A stretch of 64,000 nucleotides of DNA from Annona cherimola (taxonomy: Eukaryota > Streptophyta > Magnoliopsida > Magnoliales > Annonaceae), in NCBI GenBank assembly GCA_030490835.1, contig CM059973.1, forward strand, positions 47,496,008 through 47,560,007. The letters run 5' to 3'. Positions within the stretch are counted from its first letter, which is position 1; every line of letters starts with the position of its first letter. The notes under the pieces were generated by a model. That model did not search any database, had not been told where the DNA came from, and saw only the letters and a program-made list of their open reading frames with translations. Below are positions 1 to 11,226 of this stretch, in pieces. Position numbers and translations under genes: made by a program.

Positions 1-89
1 GACTTGGCTCCTCCGACTTAAGTTCAATGCACTTTCTATTTTCTACTTCCCTTGCAAAATCTCATATATCTAATCAATATCAATCATAC

Positions 90-846
90 TCATATCATTC
101 CTAATTTATAAAATGATTCTTTTGCTAATGGTTTGGTAGAAAATCTGCAATTTGATCCTCAGTTTTAACATATTCTAAGAAAATATCATGATTTTCAACA
201 TGTTCTCTAATGAAATGATGTCTCACATCTATATGTTTAATTCTAGAATGCAGTACAAGATTTTTGGTTAAACATATTGCACTTGTGTTATCACATCTAA
301 TCGGTAAATATTTATATTCAATTTCATAATCTTTAAGTTGTTGTTTCATCCAAAGTAGTTAGCACAACAGCTCCTGACGGTAATATATTCGGCTTCCACA
401 GTAGATAGCAACACTAGTTTATTTTCTTGAAAACCATGAAATCATCATGTTCCCAAGAAACTGACATGCTCCATTACTTTTTCTATCTACTTTGTAACTG
501 GCAAGATCCGCATCCGAGTAGCCAATTAGATCAAATGTTGAACCATTTGGATACCATAGACCTAGATTAGTAGTATTGATTAAATATCTAAAATTATTTT
601 TATAGCTATTAAATGTGATTCTTTGGGATATGATTGAAATCTAGAACACATACTAACACTGAACAAGATATCCGATTTATATGCAGTTAAATATAACAGG
701 GATCTTATCATGCTTTTATATAACTTTTATTCAATTAATTTACCTTTTTCATCCTCGTCAATTTTGATGGTTGAACTCATGGGTATGTTTGCCCCTTTGC
801 TGTTTTGCATTCCAAAATTCTTGAGCATTTCTTTAACGTATTTGAA
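90..846 (-). pseudogene. Copia RNase H domain and RT tail (broken)
   Basis: This is the C-terminal part of the Copia polyprotein. RNase H degrades the RNA strand of the RNA/DNA hybrid during reverse transcription. Visible signatures are GYSDADLAS near 500-530, CDNTSAICLTKN near 265-300 and the histidine-rich HSRIKHIDVRHHFIREH near 200-255. Typical Copia RNase H domains have the same order. There is an in-frame stop near 420. A frameshift near 140-150 moves the expected TKPL tail into another frame, which then ends at a TGA at 90-92. The only long open stretch is 125-349, so the domain is inactive. Confidence 0.85.
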
Positions 847-1785
847 CTAATTTATGAAAATGCCTTCAGTTAGTTGCTTAATTTGCAGCCTAAGGAAGAA
901 GTTTAGCTCGCCCATCATGCTCACTTCAAATTCACTCTGCATAATATCAGAAAATTCTTGACATAGAGTTTCATTAGTGGCACCAAATAGGATATCATCC
1001 ACATAAATTTGAACAATTACTATATCTTTACCCTTATATTTGATGAACAGTGTGATATCAACCTTTTCCTTTTGAAAATCGTGATCAATCAAAAATTTGC
1101 TTGACCTTTCATACCAGGCTCTTGAAGCTTGTTTGAGTCCATACAGAGCTTTGGTTAATTTAAAAATAAATTTTGATTGGTCTTTCTCTTCAAAACAAGG
1201 AGGTTGCTCAACAAATACTTTCTTATTTAGATATCCATTCAAAAATTCATTTTGCACATCCATTTGAAACAATTTAAAGTCCATGTGAGATGCAAATGCC
1301 AGTAGAATGCGTATGGTTTCCAATCTAGCTACTGGAGCATACGATTCTTAAAAATCAATTCCTTCTTCCTGGGAATATCCTTTCTTCACAAGTCTAGCTT
1401 TGTTTCTTACCAAAAGTCCACTTTCATCTAGTTTGCTCCTAAAAACTGATTTGGTACCAATAACAATGCAATTTTTGGGTCTAGGAACTAGGTGCCACAC
1501 TTGATTTCTTTCAAACTGGTTTAGCTCTTCTTGTATTGCCAAAATCTAATTTTCATCATTAAAAGCTTGGTCAATTAAATTTGGCTCTATTTTAGACACA
1601 AAGGCAAAGCCTCCACAGATATTATGTCTTGATCTTCTTGTTCTTACTCCTTCATATACGTTGCTAATTACTTGTTTAATTAGATGGTCATTTTTGAACT
1701 TCAGATCCTTTGGAGGTTTGTAAGAGTCATTACCTTCACTTACGTTTTTATCCGTGGATTACTCTTGCTTTGTTTCCAATCCTCC
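847..1785 (-). pseudogene. Copia reverse transcriptase (broken)
   Basis: This domain copies the element RNA into cDNA. The N-terminal part (1542-1348) reads through QVWHLVPRP and KARLVKKGYSQEEGIDF. The rest (1323-847) holds MDVQNEFLNG, ALYGLKQASRAWYE and the catalytic box YVDDILFG, then MMGELNFFL. The two open stretches share one frame and are separated by a TAA at 1348-1350, just before the conserved YAPVARLETI block. A second stop, a TAG where the family has a Trp codon, lies near 1545-1550. The active-site aspartates are still present. The stretch 1551-1785 is the degraded link to integrase. Confidence 0.9.
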
Positions 1786-2530
1786 TTATTGTTCTAATCG
1801 TTGCTTTTCAGGATTCTTTGATGTGTCATCTGCATCACTTAGGTCATCTTCCTTTTTGAGATTAGGATTAAATTCATCAAACACAATATGTATTGATTCT
1901 TCTACTACTTGATTTCTTTTGTTGAAAACTCTATATGCTTTGCTATTTGATGAATATCCAAGAAATATAGCCTCATCATTTTTGGCATCTAATCTTCTTA
2001 ATTTTATTTTTCCATTATTCAGCACATAACAAGTTCAACCAAAAGAATAGAAGTATGAAATATTTAGTTTTCTACCATTCCATAACTCATATGAGGTCTT
2101 TTTCAAGATTGCTCTTATAGAACTCGATGCAGTGCATGACATGTTGTGCTTACAGCTTCACCCTAAAATCTTTTGGATAGTTTACTTTCATTTAGCATAG
2201 TTCTAGCTATCTCCTATATTGTTCTATTTTTCCTTTCAACTACCCCATTTTGTTGGGAAGTCCTTGGTGCAGAGAATGTGTGATGAATTCTTTTCTTATT
2301 GCAAAATTCTATAAACTATTTATTTTCAAATTCACCACCATGATCACTTCTAATGGATATGATTGTCTTCTAATGGATATAATTGTATTTTTCTTTTCAT
2401 TTTGCACCAAATTTGAAAAGGTAACAAACATTGAGAGGGTTTCATCTTTGCTAGCTAAAAGTATTATCCATGTAAATCTTGAAAAATCATCAATAATGAC
2501 AAACATATACTCTTTTCCTCCAAGAGTCAA
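1786..2530 (-). pseudogene. Copia integrase core and C-terminal part (broken)
   Basis: Integrase joins the cDNA to the host chromosome. The start of the catalytic core is at 2530-2309 (GKEYMFVIIDDFSRFTWI, with the first catalytic Asp region). The C-terminal module is at 2025-1786 (AIFLGYSSNSKAYRVFNKR). Between them (2026-2308) the reading frame is broken by several stops, and I could not follow the remaining catalytic residues. A plus-strand open frame over 2250-2579 is only a shadow of this domain. Confidence 0.85.
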
Positions 2531-2754
2531 AATGTCAGATGGCCATACAGATCCATATATAATAGTTCAAGTGTCCTAGTCATTGAAATTTTCTTTTTGG
2601 AGGAAAATGACATTTTAGGCTGCTTGGATGGTTGGCATGCCTTACAGATTTTATTTTTGTCATATTTGAGCTTTGGTAATCCTTCTACTAGGTTCTTTTT
2701 CCACAAGATCTTAATATTTGACATATTTATGTGTCCAAACCTTTTATGCCATAT
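2527..2754 (-). pseudogene. Copia integrase zinc-binding N-terminal region
   Basis: The open stretch 2724-2527 contains KICKACQPSKQPKMSF followed by RTLELLYMDLYGHL. This is the usual GAG-pre-integrase/zinc-binding segment before the Copia integrase core. The CxxC half of the HHCC zinc site is seen. The upstream histidine half falls in 2725-2754, in line with the protease stretch. It was part of the same polyprotein as its neighbours. Confidence 0.8.
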
Positions 2755-3123
2755 TCATGGATCATTATAAATGACTATGAAACATTTTCCATCAAGTTCA
2801 TTAAAGGAAACTAAATATACATTTTCATGTCTTTTACCGCTAAAAACTATATGGTCTTCATAAAAAATATTGCATATAGAAGATTTAAACACAACTTTAT
2901 AGTCTCTGTTACATAGTTGACTAATGCTCATTAAATTATGTTTGAGTCCTTCAACAAATAGTACATCCTCAATACATGCATTTGGAATACCGTAAACATT
3001 TTTTTTACCTTTTATTATAACTTTCTCATTGTTTCCAAATGCAACAGTCCCTTCACTACAAGGTTTGATTTTATGGAACAATCCTCTTTCTCCCATCATA
3101 TGTCTTGAGCAGCCACTATCCAT
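2755..3123 (-). pseudogene. Copia aspartic protease
   Basis: The retropepsin-like protease cuts the Gag-Pol polyprotein. The open stretch begins MDSGCSRHMMG, where DSG is the catalytic motif and the Cys-Ser-Arg-His context is typical of Copia. The conserved VLFVEGLKHNLMSISQLC follows about 60 residues later. The length (122 codons) suits this domain with its linker. The listed start is simply the first Met of an internal stretch and not a true start. Confidence 0.87.
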
Positions 3124-3126
3124 GAA

Positions 3127-4347
3127 TCATATGTTGCTGGCCTTTGCTTTAAGACATATCTCTTCACTGGCTATACAATTTGTTGAGGCGATTTGTCCAT
3201 CTATAATTTCGGTTGCAATGAGGTAGACTATGTCATGTTCTTCCTCAATCCTTGCCATGCAGCATATTTGTGCACAGTTTGCTGCTTCAATATCTTTATT
3301 TGATGAGCTGCTTGTTGTAGACGTCTCCTCATTTACATACATTCCTCTTTCTTTAGATTTCTGAAATTTTCTATTTTCATTCCTGTCTTTCTTCTCTTGT
3401 CATTCTTTTGTCTTTCTCTCTTTTGGTGTAGGACATTGAGCTTGCATATGTCTCATTCTACCACATTTGTAGCATTTGGTTATTTCCTTCTTTTTTCCCT
3501 TTCTATTTTTCTCCTTAAATCCTTTCAAGTTCTTCCCTTTTCTCACAAACTTTCTGAATCTCCAGGTGAGTAGGGCAATCTCTTCATCATTGTTTTGAGA
3601 AGACGATGTGGATTCATCTGAGTTCTGTGCAGCCCTCAAAGTAATGACTATTTTTCCTTTGTGTTGGTCCTCCTTTCTTCTCTTTATCAGGTCACGTGAC
3701 ATGAGAGAACTGAAAAAATCCTCCAGTCTTAGAGTATTCAGGTCCTTTGCCTCTTCAATAGCCATGATCTTTGGAGTCCACGACTCAGGTAGAGCCCTTA
3801 AGATCATCATGATCTGTTCAAATTTAGAGATTGCTTTTCCAAGACCCTTTAGTACGTTAGTAATCTCGGAAAATCTAGCAAACATTTAAGATATATTTTC
3901 AGTATCTAGCAATTTAAAACTTTCTAATTCTCTGATCAATATATTTCTTATCGTCCCTTGGACCTAAGAAGTTTCCTCATATATTGATGTTAGCATATCC
4001 TATTTTTCTTTGGATATTTGACATGAGGATACCCTATCATATTCTGCAGCTGTTAGAGCACAGAAGAGGAAATTCATGGCTTTAGCATTGCTTTTCACGG
4101 TCCTAACTTCTTCTTTGGACCATACGGAGGCTCTTTCATCGATCGGTAGAGTAACTTCGTCTTGGATAGCAATCTAAGAGTCTATATCAGTATTCATGAT
4201 AATTCGTTTCATTCTCAACTTCCAGTAACCAAAGTTACTTCCATCAAATAGTGGTAGCCTTGTAAATGACTGGCCTTTAGTAATACAGGAGTGAAAGTTG
4301 ATTGGGATGTTATTAATAAAATCTCTTTGGTAGAAACTCAAAGACCT
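3127..4347 (-). pseudogene. Copia Gag with CCHC zinc knuckle (broken)
   Basis: Gag forms the virus-like particle and binds the element RNA. The N-terminal region near 4270-4170 reads PLFDGSNFGYWKLRM, the usual start of plant Copia Gag. The central helical domain (3885-3400) contains LRALPESWTPKIMAIEEAKDL. A zinc knuckle CYKCGRMRHMQAQC keeps the C-X2-C-X4-H-X4-C spacing, but the usual glycine before the His is changed. At least four in-frame stops interrupt 3880-4180, and 3127-3399 holds a degraded linker to the protease. Confidence 0.87.
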
Positions 4348-4359
4348 GCTCTGATACCA
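4348..4359 (-). other. Primer-binding site, tRNA-Met type
   Basis: On the minus strand the LTR end GGGACCAACA is followed after two bases by TGGTATCAGAGC. This is complementary to the 3' end of initiator tRNA-Met and is the standard minus-strand primer site of plant Copia elements. It fixes the LTR boundary at 4362 and the element orientation. Confidence 0.9.
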
Positions 4360-4361
4360 CT

Positions 4362-6058
4362 TGTTGGTCCCGATTTTATGGCAAAACCCAAGAGGGAAGG
4401 GGTAAATTGATTCTTTAAAAATTCTTTTCATAATTAGAAGCTTAACCCCTTGTAAGTTTAATCCTCTTGATAAAATGTGCTATGAGATAGAATAAGAGGT
4501 GCAAATGAAATATAAAATGCAAGCAATCAAACCACATAAGAGACGACAATATATAGTGGTTTGGGCAACTTTCCCTACTCCACTCTTCCAAGCACACACC
4601 AGTTGTATCTTAGGTTCCACTATTGTATATTTAATACAATTTAGAATACTCGCTCTCTTCTAGATTTTAGTTCTAGGAGGCCATATACAATCTCAGCACA
4701 AGTAGGTGATGAGCTCCACTCCAATCACACGCTACTTTGTCTTCGTTTGATTTTAGTCTCCAATACTAAACCAAGTGGAAAACAAATGATCAAACAGTAA
4801 ATAAGAATTCTACACTTTAAGATGTGTAGGTAGATTCAAGTGCAGAGAAGAACTTGTAAAAGAAGTTGAAGATGAAATAGTTCAGCTTTCAGCAGTTGTA
4901 TGCAGTGTTCTTCTTGAAAAGCTTCTTGTAGATCACTTGAATGCTAGAGAAAGAGTAAGATGAACTCAATCAATGCTCATTCAACTACTTTCCTCATTCA
5001 CTTGAAGTTCCTTAAATAGAGGGAAGTAAATTCAAACGTTTAGTAATTGGTGGCGCGCATTTAATGCGCCAACGTTCGAATTTTTCTGACCGTAGTGAGC
5101 CAAGTTGCACTTGGAGTCGACCCGGGATGCGACTTCGTCCAAGTCGTAGAGTGGAGTCGACTTCGGGTGCGACTTCACCGACTGGAGTCGACCTCAGTTG
5201 CGACTCGGCCTTTAGCTTTCAACTCAAGTTCCATACTCAGGTCGACTTGGTCTTAGACTTGACCTAAGTCGCAGGTGGAGTCGATTTCGAATGCGACTTC
5301 GCCGGCCATATGTCTTCTTGGAACTTTAAACTTTATTTGCGATCTACTTGTGTTCTTGGCGTTTCTTTCTCCTCCTTTCAAATGCTTGAATCTTCATTTT
5401 GGGATTTTAATCCTTGACATTTATCACGATACTTAGGTTTGTATAGTATTCCTTAGTTTCTTCATAAAATCCCTTTTTATTTGCCTTGACTCAAAAATAT
5501 CATTGCCTCTTGAATTTAGTTTTCACATCCTAATAATAGGTTTTGGAAGCATCTAAATGATGATCTTTACTTAAGTCGCAGGCTTGAGTCGACTTGAGGT
5601 GCAACTTCACCCAAGTCGCATGTTGGGGTCGACTTGAGATGCGACTTCACCCAATCGCATAGTGGAGTCGACTTGATGTTCGACTTAACTTTGTCATTTT
5701 TGAATCCTGTGACCAAGGTTCACCCAAGTTGCATTTGGAGTCAACTTGGTATTGCGATTTCACCTAAGTCGCAAGAGGAGTCAACTTCGATTGCGACTTC
5801 ATCTGTCTTGAAGTCCCAATTTCAGCACTGTCAATTTTTGGGCCTTTGAAGTCGATACTGGAGTCAACTTGGGTAACAACTTGACCCAAGTCGATGCCTG
5901 TGTAGACTTGGCATGCGACTTAGCCTGCTATCCTTTTGACATTTGATTATTTGAACATTTGCATCACTTAGCAAACTCATTAGTACTTAAATGATTCTCA
6001 AATTGAGTTATTAATCATCAAAATATGGATTGTGCTTAATTTTCCTCAATTTCCAACA
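4362..6058 (-). repeat. 5' LTR of the Copia element (about 1.7 kb)
   Basis: It runs TGTTGG...CCAACA and is about 1697 bp. It is homologous to the other Copia LTRs at 51981, 60666 and 61244. The shared end GGGACCAACA abuts the primer site at 4359. It carries two arrays of GTCGAC-centred palindromes (about 5100-5300 and 5570-5930). A weak TATA-like CTATTTAAGG lies on the minus strand at 5010-5019. The region 4440-4860 is the R/U5-like part, conserved with the other copies. Confidence 0.9.
5100..5930. repeat. CG-rich palindromic repeat array in the Copia LTR
   Basis: Units of about 35-45 bp alternate a half-site AAGTCGCA, a central GTCGAC palindrome with flanking CC/GG, and TGCGACTT. Each unit can therefore fold on itself. 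Two blocks (5100-5300 and 5570-5930) are separated by about 270 bp of ordinary AT-rich LTR. The CpG density contrasts strongly with the AT-rich surroundings. Confidence 0.85.
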
Positions 6059-6497
6059 TAGACATGATGACCTTGAGGAATTTCATGAACAAGTCATAGA
6101 ACTTAATAGATTCTAATTAACTTAATCCCATAAGAATATCTGATTAAGAAAATTATGGTACACCTTACAGGTTTCGAGAGAATGTGCAAGGATAAATCAG
6201 AATTTGTTCTCCTTTAACAAATAATTTCCGAATTAAATAATTACACCACTATTCATTGCAAAAGACGCATGTCAAACCCTAAACCCTAGGTACTCGCATC
6301 ATTGTTTTCTACTATGCATTCTAGTTTTGAATTTTATTTTCTCTTCTCAATTTTCTTTTTTTATTCCATTTTATTTACTCTATTCTTCTTATATTCGACA
6401 CGAAAGAGTTTAAAAGTAAAGTTTTTAGTCTCAAATTCCCTGTGGATCGATAGTTTATATATGTACGACTCATGCACTTGCGCTGAGATTGTGAACA
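6059..6497 (+). repeat. Fragment of an Athila-type Gypsy LTR (3' end)
   Basis: The stretch matches in reverse complement the LTR at 54127-54600. Shared landmarks are the rule-like run of short blocks about fatty AT sequence, ACGCATGTCAAACCCTA-like text, and the terminus with GCACTTGCGCTGAGATTGTG then AACA at 6497. The 5' part of the LTR is missing because the Copia LTR abuts it at 6058. A 76-codon open frame here (6302-6532) has no recognisable product. Confidence 0.7.
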
Positions 6498-7519
6498 CTA
6501 TCCATATTAACATCCAACACTGCAAGGGTTGAAAACCTATGCTTTATACATGGATCTCATCTAAATCTTATTTTTCCAAGCACAAATCTAGATATTAAAT
6601 CAGTTTACAAGGTAGATCGGCTTGTAAATACATTAAATATGATGTATAGAGGTAATCCCATACAACACACATCTTTGCAAAAGTAGACATTCATTTCAGT
6701 ACAAAGAAACCAAATCAAACACAGTTTGGAGTTCAAATCATATCAATCTCTCATCATTTAGAGTTTAGCCCAAAAACATACTATCAAATACCAAAAAATT
6801 CATGTTTACATACATCCCAGCAATGGAGAATAAGAAGAATATGTAAATGAATAGAAATTGAAGATAAAACTTGTTAGTTTTCACCAAACAAAACCAAATC
6901 TTCACTTACACTCCTTGGCTTGAAATCCATCTTCTTTTCTCCTCATTGGCTGCCTCGTACAAGCTCTCTCCTCTATCTCAAAACCTAAATGATGTATATA
7001 GTCCCTCATAGCTGGCACAAAACACGTGCAAAATTTCAACACGTGGGGGATTGGCGTCGCGACTCCAACTAGCGTCGTGGCACTAGTCTCCCTGGATGCT
7101 TGCTGACTTAAGCTATCTAGAGGATTCTAGAATGGTGGTTTGGTGAGGCCGGGCGCCAATGTCTTTGACTTGAAAATCAATAATTGCCTAAAATGAAAAA
7201 TTCTTCTCTTCATCCTATCACTTGATCCTGTAATGCAAGAGCAAAGCCACCTCTTCTTGCCTGCGACAAAATTATAAAACAAGTAAATGAAATATACTCA
7301 TAAATGATGGAATGAAATCACTAACACCCTAAAATGACATGATTCACATCAAATTAAACTCAAAATGCATGAAATACATATGTAGTGCATGAAATGCAGA
7401 AATAATGAAAACTAATGCAAAAACCATGCAGATTCACACAATTCTCTTGAACCAGCATTCAAAATGAGCATAGAATGAGCTAAGACAACTCTAATTTTAT
7501 AGAGTTGTCAAAGTCCCAA
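6498..7519. other. Unassigned, probably old LTR-retrotransposon debris
   Basis: I see no coding domain or clear terminus. About 7040-7085 has a GC-rich palindrome-like run (GGCGTCGCGACTCC followed by AGCGTCGTGGC), reminiscent of the arrays in neighbouring LTRs. The AT-rich text around 7260-7440 resembles LTR sequence. The assignment is a guess. Confidence 0.35.
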
Positions 7520-9333
7520 ACCCAAGTCGACTTAAAGTGGAACTTGGAGAGTAAAAGGTGAATACTTTCTTCTGGAAGCATTTGGAAGATCAAAGTCGTA
7601 AGACAAGTTGACTCCAGTATGCAACTTGGGTGAAGTCGTAGTCAAAGTCAATTCTAGATATTACTTGAATTGCAATGGTCATAAATTTTTGAATGTTGGC
7701 TCATTTAATGCATGTCATCTACCCTCCAACGTTCAAATTTTCCCTAAAACTATATAAAGCACATCAAGTGGAGTTAGAAGAGTTAGCAAGAGAATTTGTT
7801 GAGCTCTAATCTTCCCACTCTCAAGTATTAAAGAGTGGATTTAATGATTTTAAAGCAAGATTCAAGTTTTCCGCAAGTGCTATAACTTCTCATCTTCTTC
7901 AAATTCTCATGAGTTTGCTGTTGTGCTTATTGCTTTACACAAATTTGTAAAGCATGAACTCATTTGTTTCATTTATTTTCTTATTGTATTAAGTCACTCA
8001 GTTTGGTATTGGAGACCAAGGATCTGAAACTCCATTTTTTAAGCTTAGAAAATGTAATGGGCAGTTTGTACGAAATACAAAGTATAAATGATTTTTTGGA
8101 AAATATTTTGGATAGGAATTCCAAATTTTTAGATATACTACATTGAATGGTGTAAAATTTCTCAATTTATGAGAAATTAAAAATAAATGGGAAATTTGGA
8201 CCCCTAATTTATTCCAAGTGGAGGGTTTATATTCATCAAAAACTATTTCCACTAGATCTATGCGTGTTTTACTCCGATTGATGTGAAATTTTGAGGAGAG
8301 GTGTAGAACTACATACTCTATGATCTAGGTGGATGGGATTAAGCAAGTTGATTAAGAAAAGTGCTTAAATTTAATCACTTTGATAAGCACTAAAAGACAA
8401 AAACTCATTAAAGACAAGGAGATGAGGTAACATTAAAGGACAAAAATGGAGATTCTCACTACAGGACAAAGGACTTGTAGAGAATTTAAGATGTGATTTA
8501 GTCACTAATGACTCCTTTACATGTCATTAATTGATTAATTAGTTGATAAATTCATATCTTGAGATGTGTGGGGCAAATCGATGTGGAATTTTTAGGGTAA
8601 ACCTAAGTTAGGGTACCCTGCATGTTAAATGGAGTGGATTATGAGTATTTTGATTTAAAAGTTGTTAAACAACTAGGGATTTCATACAGTGCCTTGAGTT
8701 AGTTCCAAATGATCATATCTTAACCAATAGTGATCACTTAAGGATGAAAATTTTTATCAAAAGTCAAGGGCACATTCCCTAGCTTATACATAGATTTTAT
8801 TATGTCAAATCACATGATAAACTCTTGATTACCAAGGTGATTATCAAAAAGGGCATTTGGATTAATGAACCCTATCTTGAGAGTCATAAATGTAAGGGAT
8901 AGAGAGTCATAAATACAAGAGATAAGAAGTAAAACAAAGGGAGGTAATTTAATGCTTGAGGGCTAAGGTGGCAAGATAAGGTGATTTGGGTTGATTTTCA
9001 TGAAATAAAAATTTTGGAAAATCACAAGTAAATACAATAAAATGTGGACGTGATTTGGGTAGCAAAATTGAGGCAATTTGTGATTGCAAAATACAAAATG
9101 AAGTGATGATGTGCATAGCTAGAGAGGTGAATTGACAACCTATGTACACATGTAAGGGGGAGATAAAATGACAAAAATGCATCACATTTGAATGGTTTAG
9201 ATTGATGCAGCAAAATTAAATAAAAAGGGGATGAATGGACACTTGGATGTTCCATATTTTAGCAGCATATATGGCCATTTAAATGCATTTAACCATGGTT
9301 TAAAGGTGGCTAACCAAGGGTAAATTACAGCCC

Positions 9334-9341
9334 TATATAAA
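9334..9341 (+). promoter_or_regulatory. TATA-like box of an LTR
   Basis: TATATAAA is followed by a GC-richer start region (GGGCGTAAAGG). It sits about 1.3 kb into the LTR, where the other family members also have a TATA-like motif, so it likely marked the U3/R border. Confidence 0.5.
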
Positions 9342-10780
9342 GGGCGTAAAGGAGCAGCCCTTAGATGTTTTTAAGGAGCACCAAATTGAGAAAAAATTCT
9401 CAAAAAAAGGGGCGGCAAGTGAGGACGTCGAAGGCAGCAAGGTGAAGTGAAAATTCAGCAAGGTTTTACCCTTGGTAAGGCAATCAGTTCACGACCAAAA
9501 TAGGTCCACTCTATATGTATTTTGTCATTTATTATTAGCTTAAGTTATTCCCAAAATAACATCCATAAATTGTTATAATTAGAACGATAATATGATGTGT
9601 ATAAGTATGGTGATTGACGTCCAAGAGGTTGTCCATGAATTGTTTAAGTTTGTGTTTAAGTACGTGTTTGATTTTTGATTTATTCCATGCTTAGATAACG
9701 TCCAAGCAAGATGATAGATGCAAAAGAGAATTCTATTTAATGATAATTTGATTATCATATGATGTATGGATTAGTAAAGGGTATTATTTGGAATGTTGAA
9801 AGCAAATATACTTGTTGAGTAAGTATATTTTATGTATGTTAGTTGGTATGTAATTATGAGGAGGAAACTCTTCTAAAACAAGATTATATGTAGCTATTTT
9901 AGGGAGAGTTGTTAATACAAAAAATTTGATTGAAATATTACTTGTTATATGTTATAAATGAGTCTTTAAAGTGAGTAAAAAAATCATTAAGTTATAGCTA
10001 TATGTGTATGGAAGATTAACATGCAATTATGGAAGCAATATGTGAGAAATTCATACATGTATAGGGCTGTTTTGATAAATGGAAATAAATTCCAGAAATT
10101 CGATGAAGGAATTACTTGATATGAGTTGTGAATAATTGCCTTGAAAGACTACAAAGGTGTAATGTTCAAAGCAATCAATTATTAGACTATATAGGTATGA
10201 AAAAGTGAATATTAGAAGGGTAATTGTGAAGTTGAGAAACCTTGCTTGAACTTAGTTTTTAAATTTTCAAGTGTTACATAAGTATTTTGAACAATTAAAA
10301 AGAAATTAAAGGCCCTAAGTTAGGCTATTGAGTCAAGTGAATGACTCATCATTGGAAAATGTGAAAATATATGTGACTTAAAAGATGAAAGTGAATTGAG
10401 ATCATGTAAGGGTTGGGAACAAGCGATAAATGCATATAAGTGCATAAAAGTCAAGGCATGCAAGCATAAAGTATGATGCAAGTATGAAAGGAAACCCTTT
10501 TCATTTATATAGGAAATGGCGAAGAGAAAGAGGAAGGTTCAAGTTGAGCACAGGTAAGCAAGCGAGACTTTAAAAATATTATTTTCCTCAAGTATTGGAA
10601 AATTGTTACAAATTATTCAACTTGAATGTTATTTTAAAATTGTTTAAGGGTTGCCACCCTATATCTCTATTTGTTTACATCCTCACAATCGAATTTGAAT
10701 AACTTCTTTGTGAAAATTGTATTTGAAATTATTATGAAAAATGTTATCCTTAGAAAAAGCATGCTAGCATGATTTATAAA

Positions 10781-11226
10781 TGGAGTGGATGATCACTTGG
10801 TAAGTGTCATCTGTCGGTGCATAGAGCATGAGGTTTAGGTCCACTGTAGAGGTGTAAGTGGACTGGTTGTCCCCCTCTAGTGTGGCCAAGTCGCTAATAT
10901 AGGCCAGAGGCCGGTATCATCCGAATGATGAATGGAGTGGATGATCACTTGGTAAGTGTCATCTGTCGGTGCATGGAGCATGAGGTTTAGATCCACTGTA
11001 GAGGTGTAAGTGGACTGGTTGTCCCCCTCTAGTGTGGCCAAGTCGCTGATACAGGCCAGAGGCCGGTAGCATCCGAATGATGAATGGAGTGGATAATCAC
11101 TTGGTAAGTGTCATCTGTTGGTGCATGGAGCACAAGGACTAGGTCCACTGTAGAGGTGTAAGCGGACCGGTTGTCGCCCTCTAGTGTGAGCAAGTCGCTG
11201 ATATAGGCCAAGGGTCAGCGGCGTCC
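10781..11226. repeat. 152-bp tandem repeat, about 2.9 copies
   Basis: Copies begin TGGAGTGGAT at 10781, 10933 and 11085, each 152 bp apart. Each holds the palindrome CACTTGGTAAGTG, a GTAGAGGTGTAAGTGGAC run, and a GC-rich block with CCAAGTCGCTGATA and GGCCAGAGGCCGG. The block also occurs singly in other LTRs of this family (for example near 30740-30860 and 51140-51250). Confidence 0.9.

Larger units (their letters stand above)
1..6058 (-). mobile_element. Ty1/Copia LTR retrotransposon, 5' LTR plus body; 3' end beyond the window
   Basis: Read on the minus strand the order is 5' LTR (6058-4362), Met-type primer site (4359-4348), gag, protease, integrase, reverse transcriptase and RNase H, which ends at about position 90. 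Integrase lying before reverse transcriptase is the Copia order. The 3' LTR would lie left of the window, so the target duplication cannot be tested. Every domain is recognisable but carries stop codons or frameshifts, so it is a dead copy. The RT and gag wording resembles the SIRE/Tork side of Copia; the clade is an inference. Confidence 0.93.
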
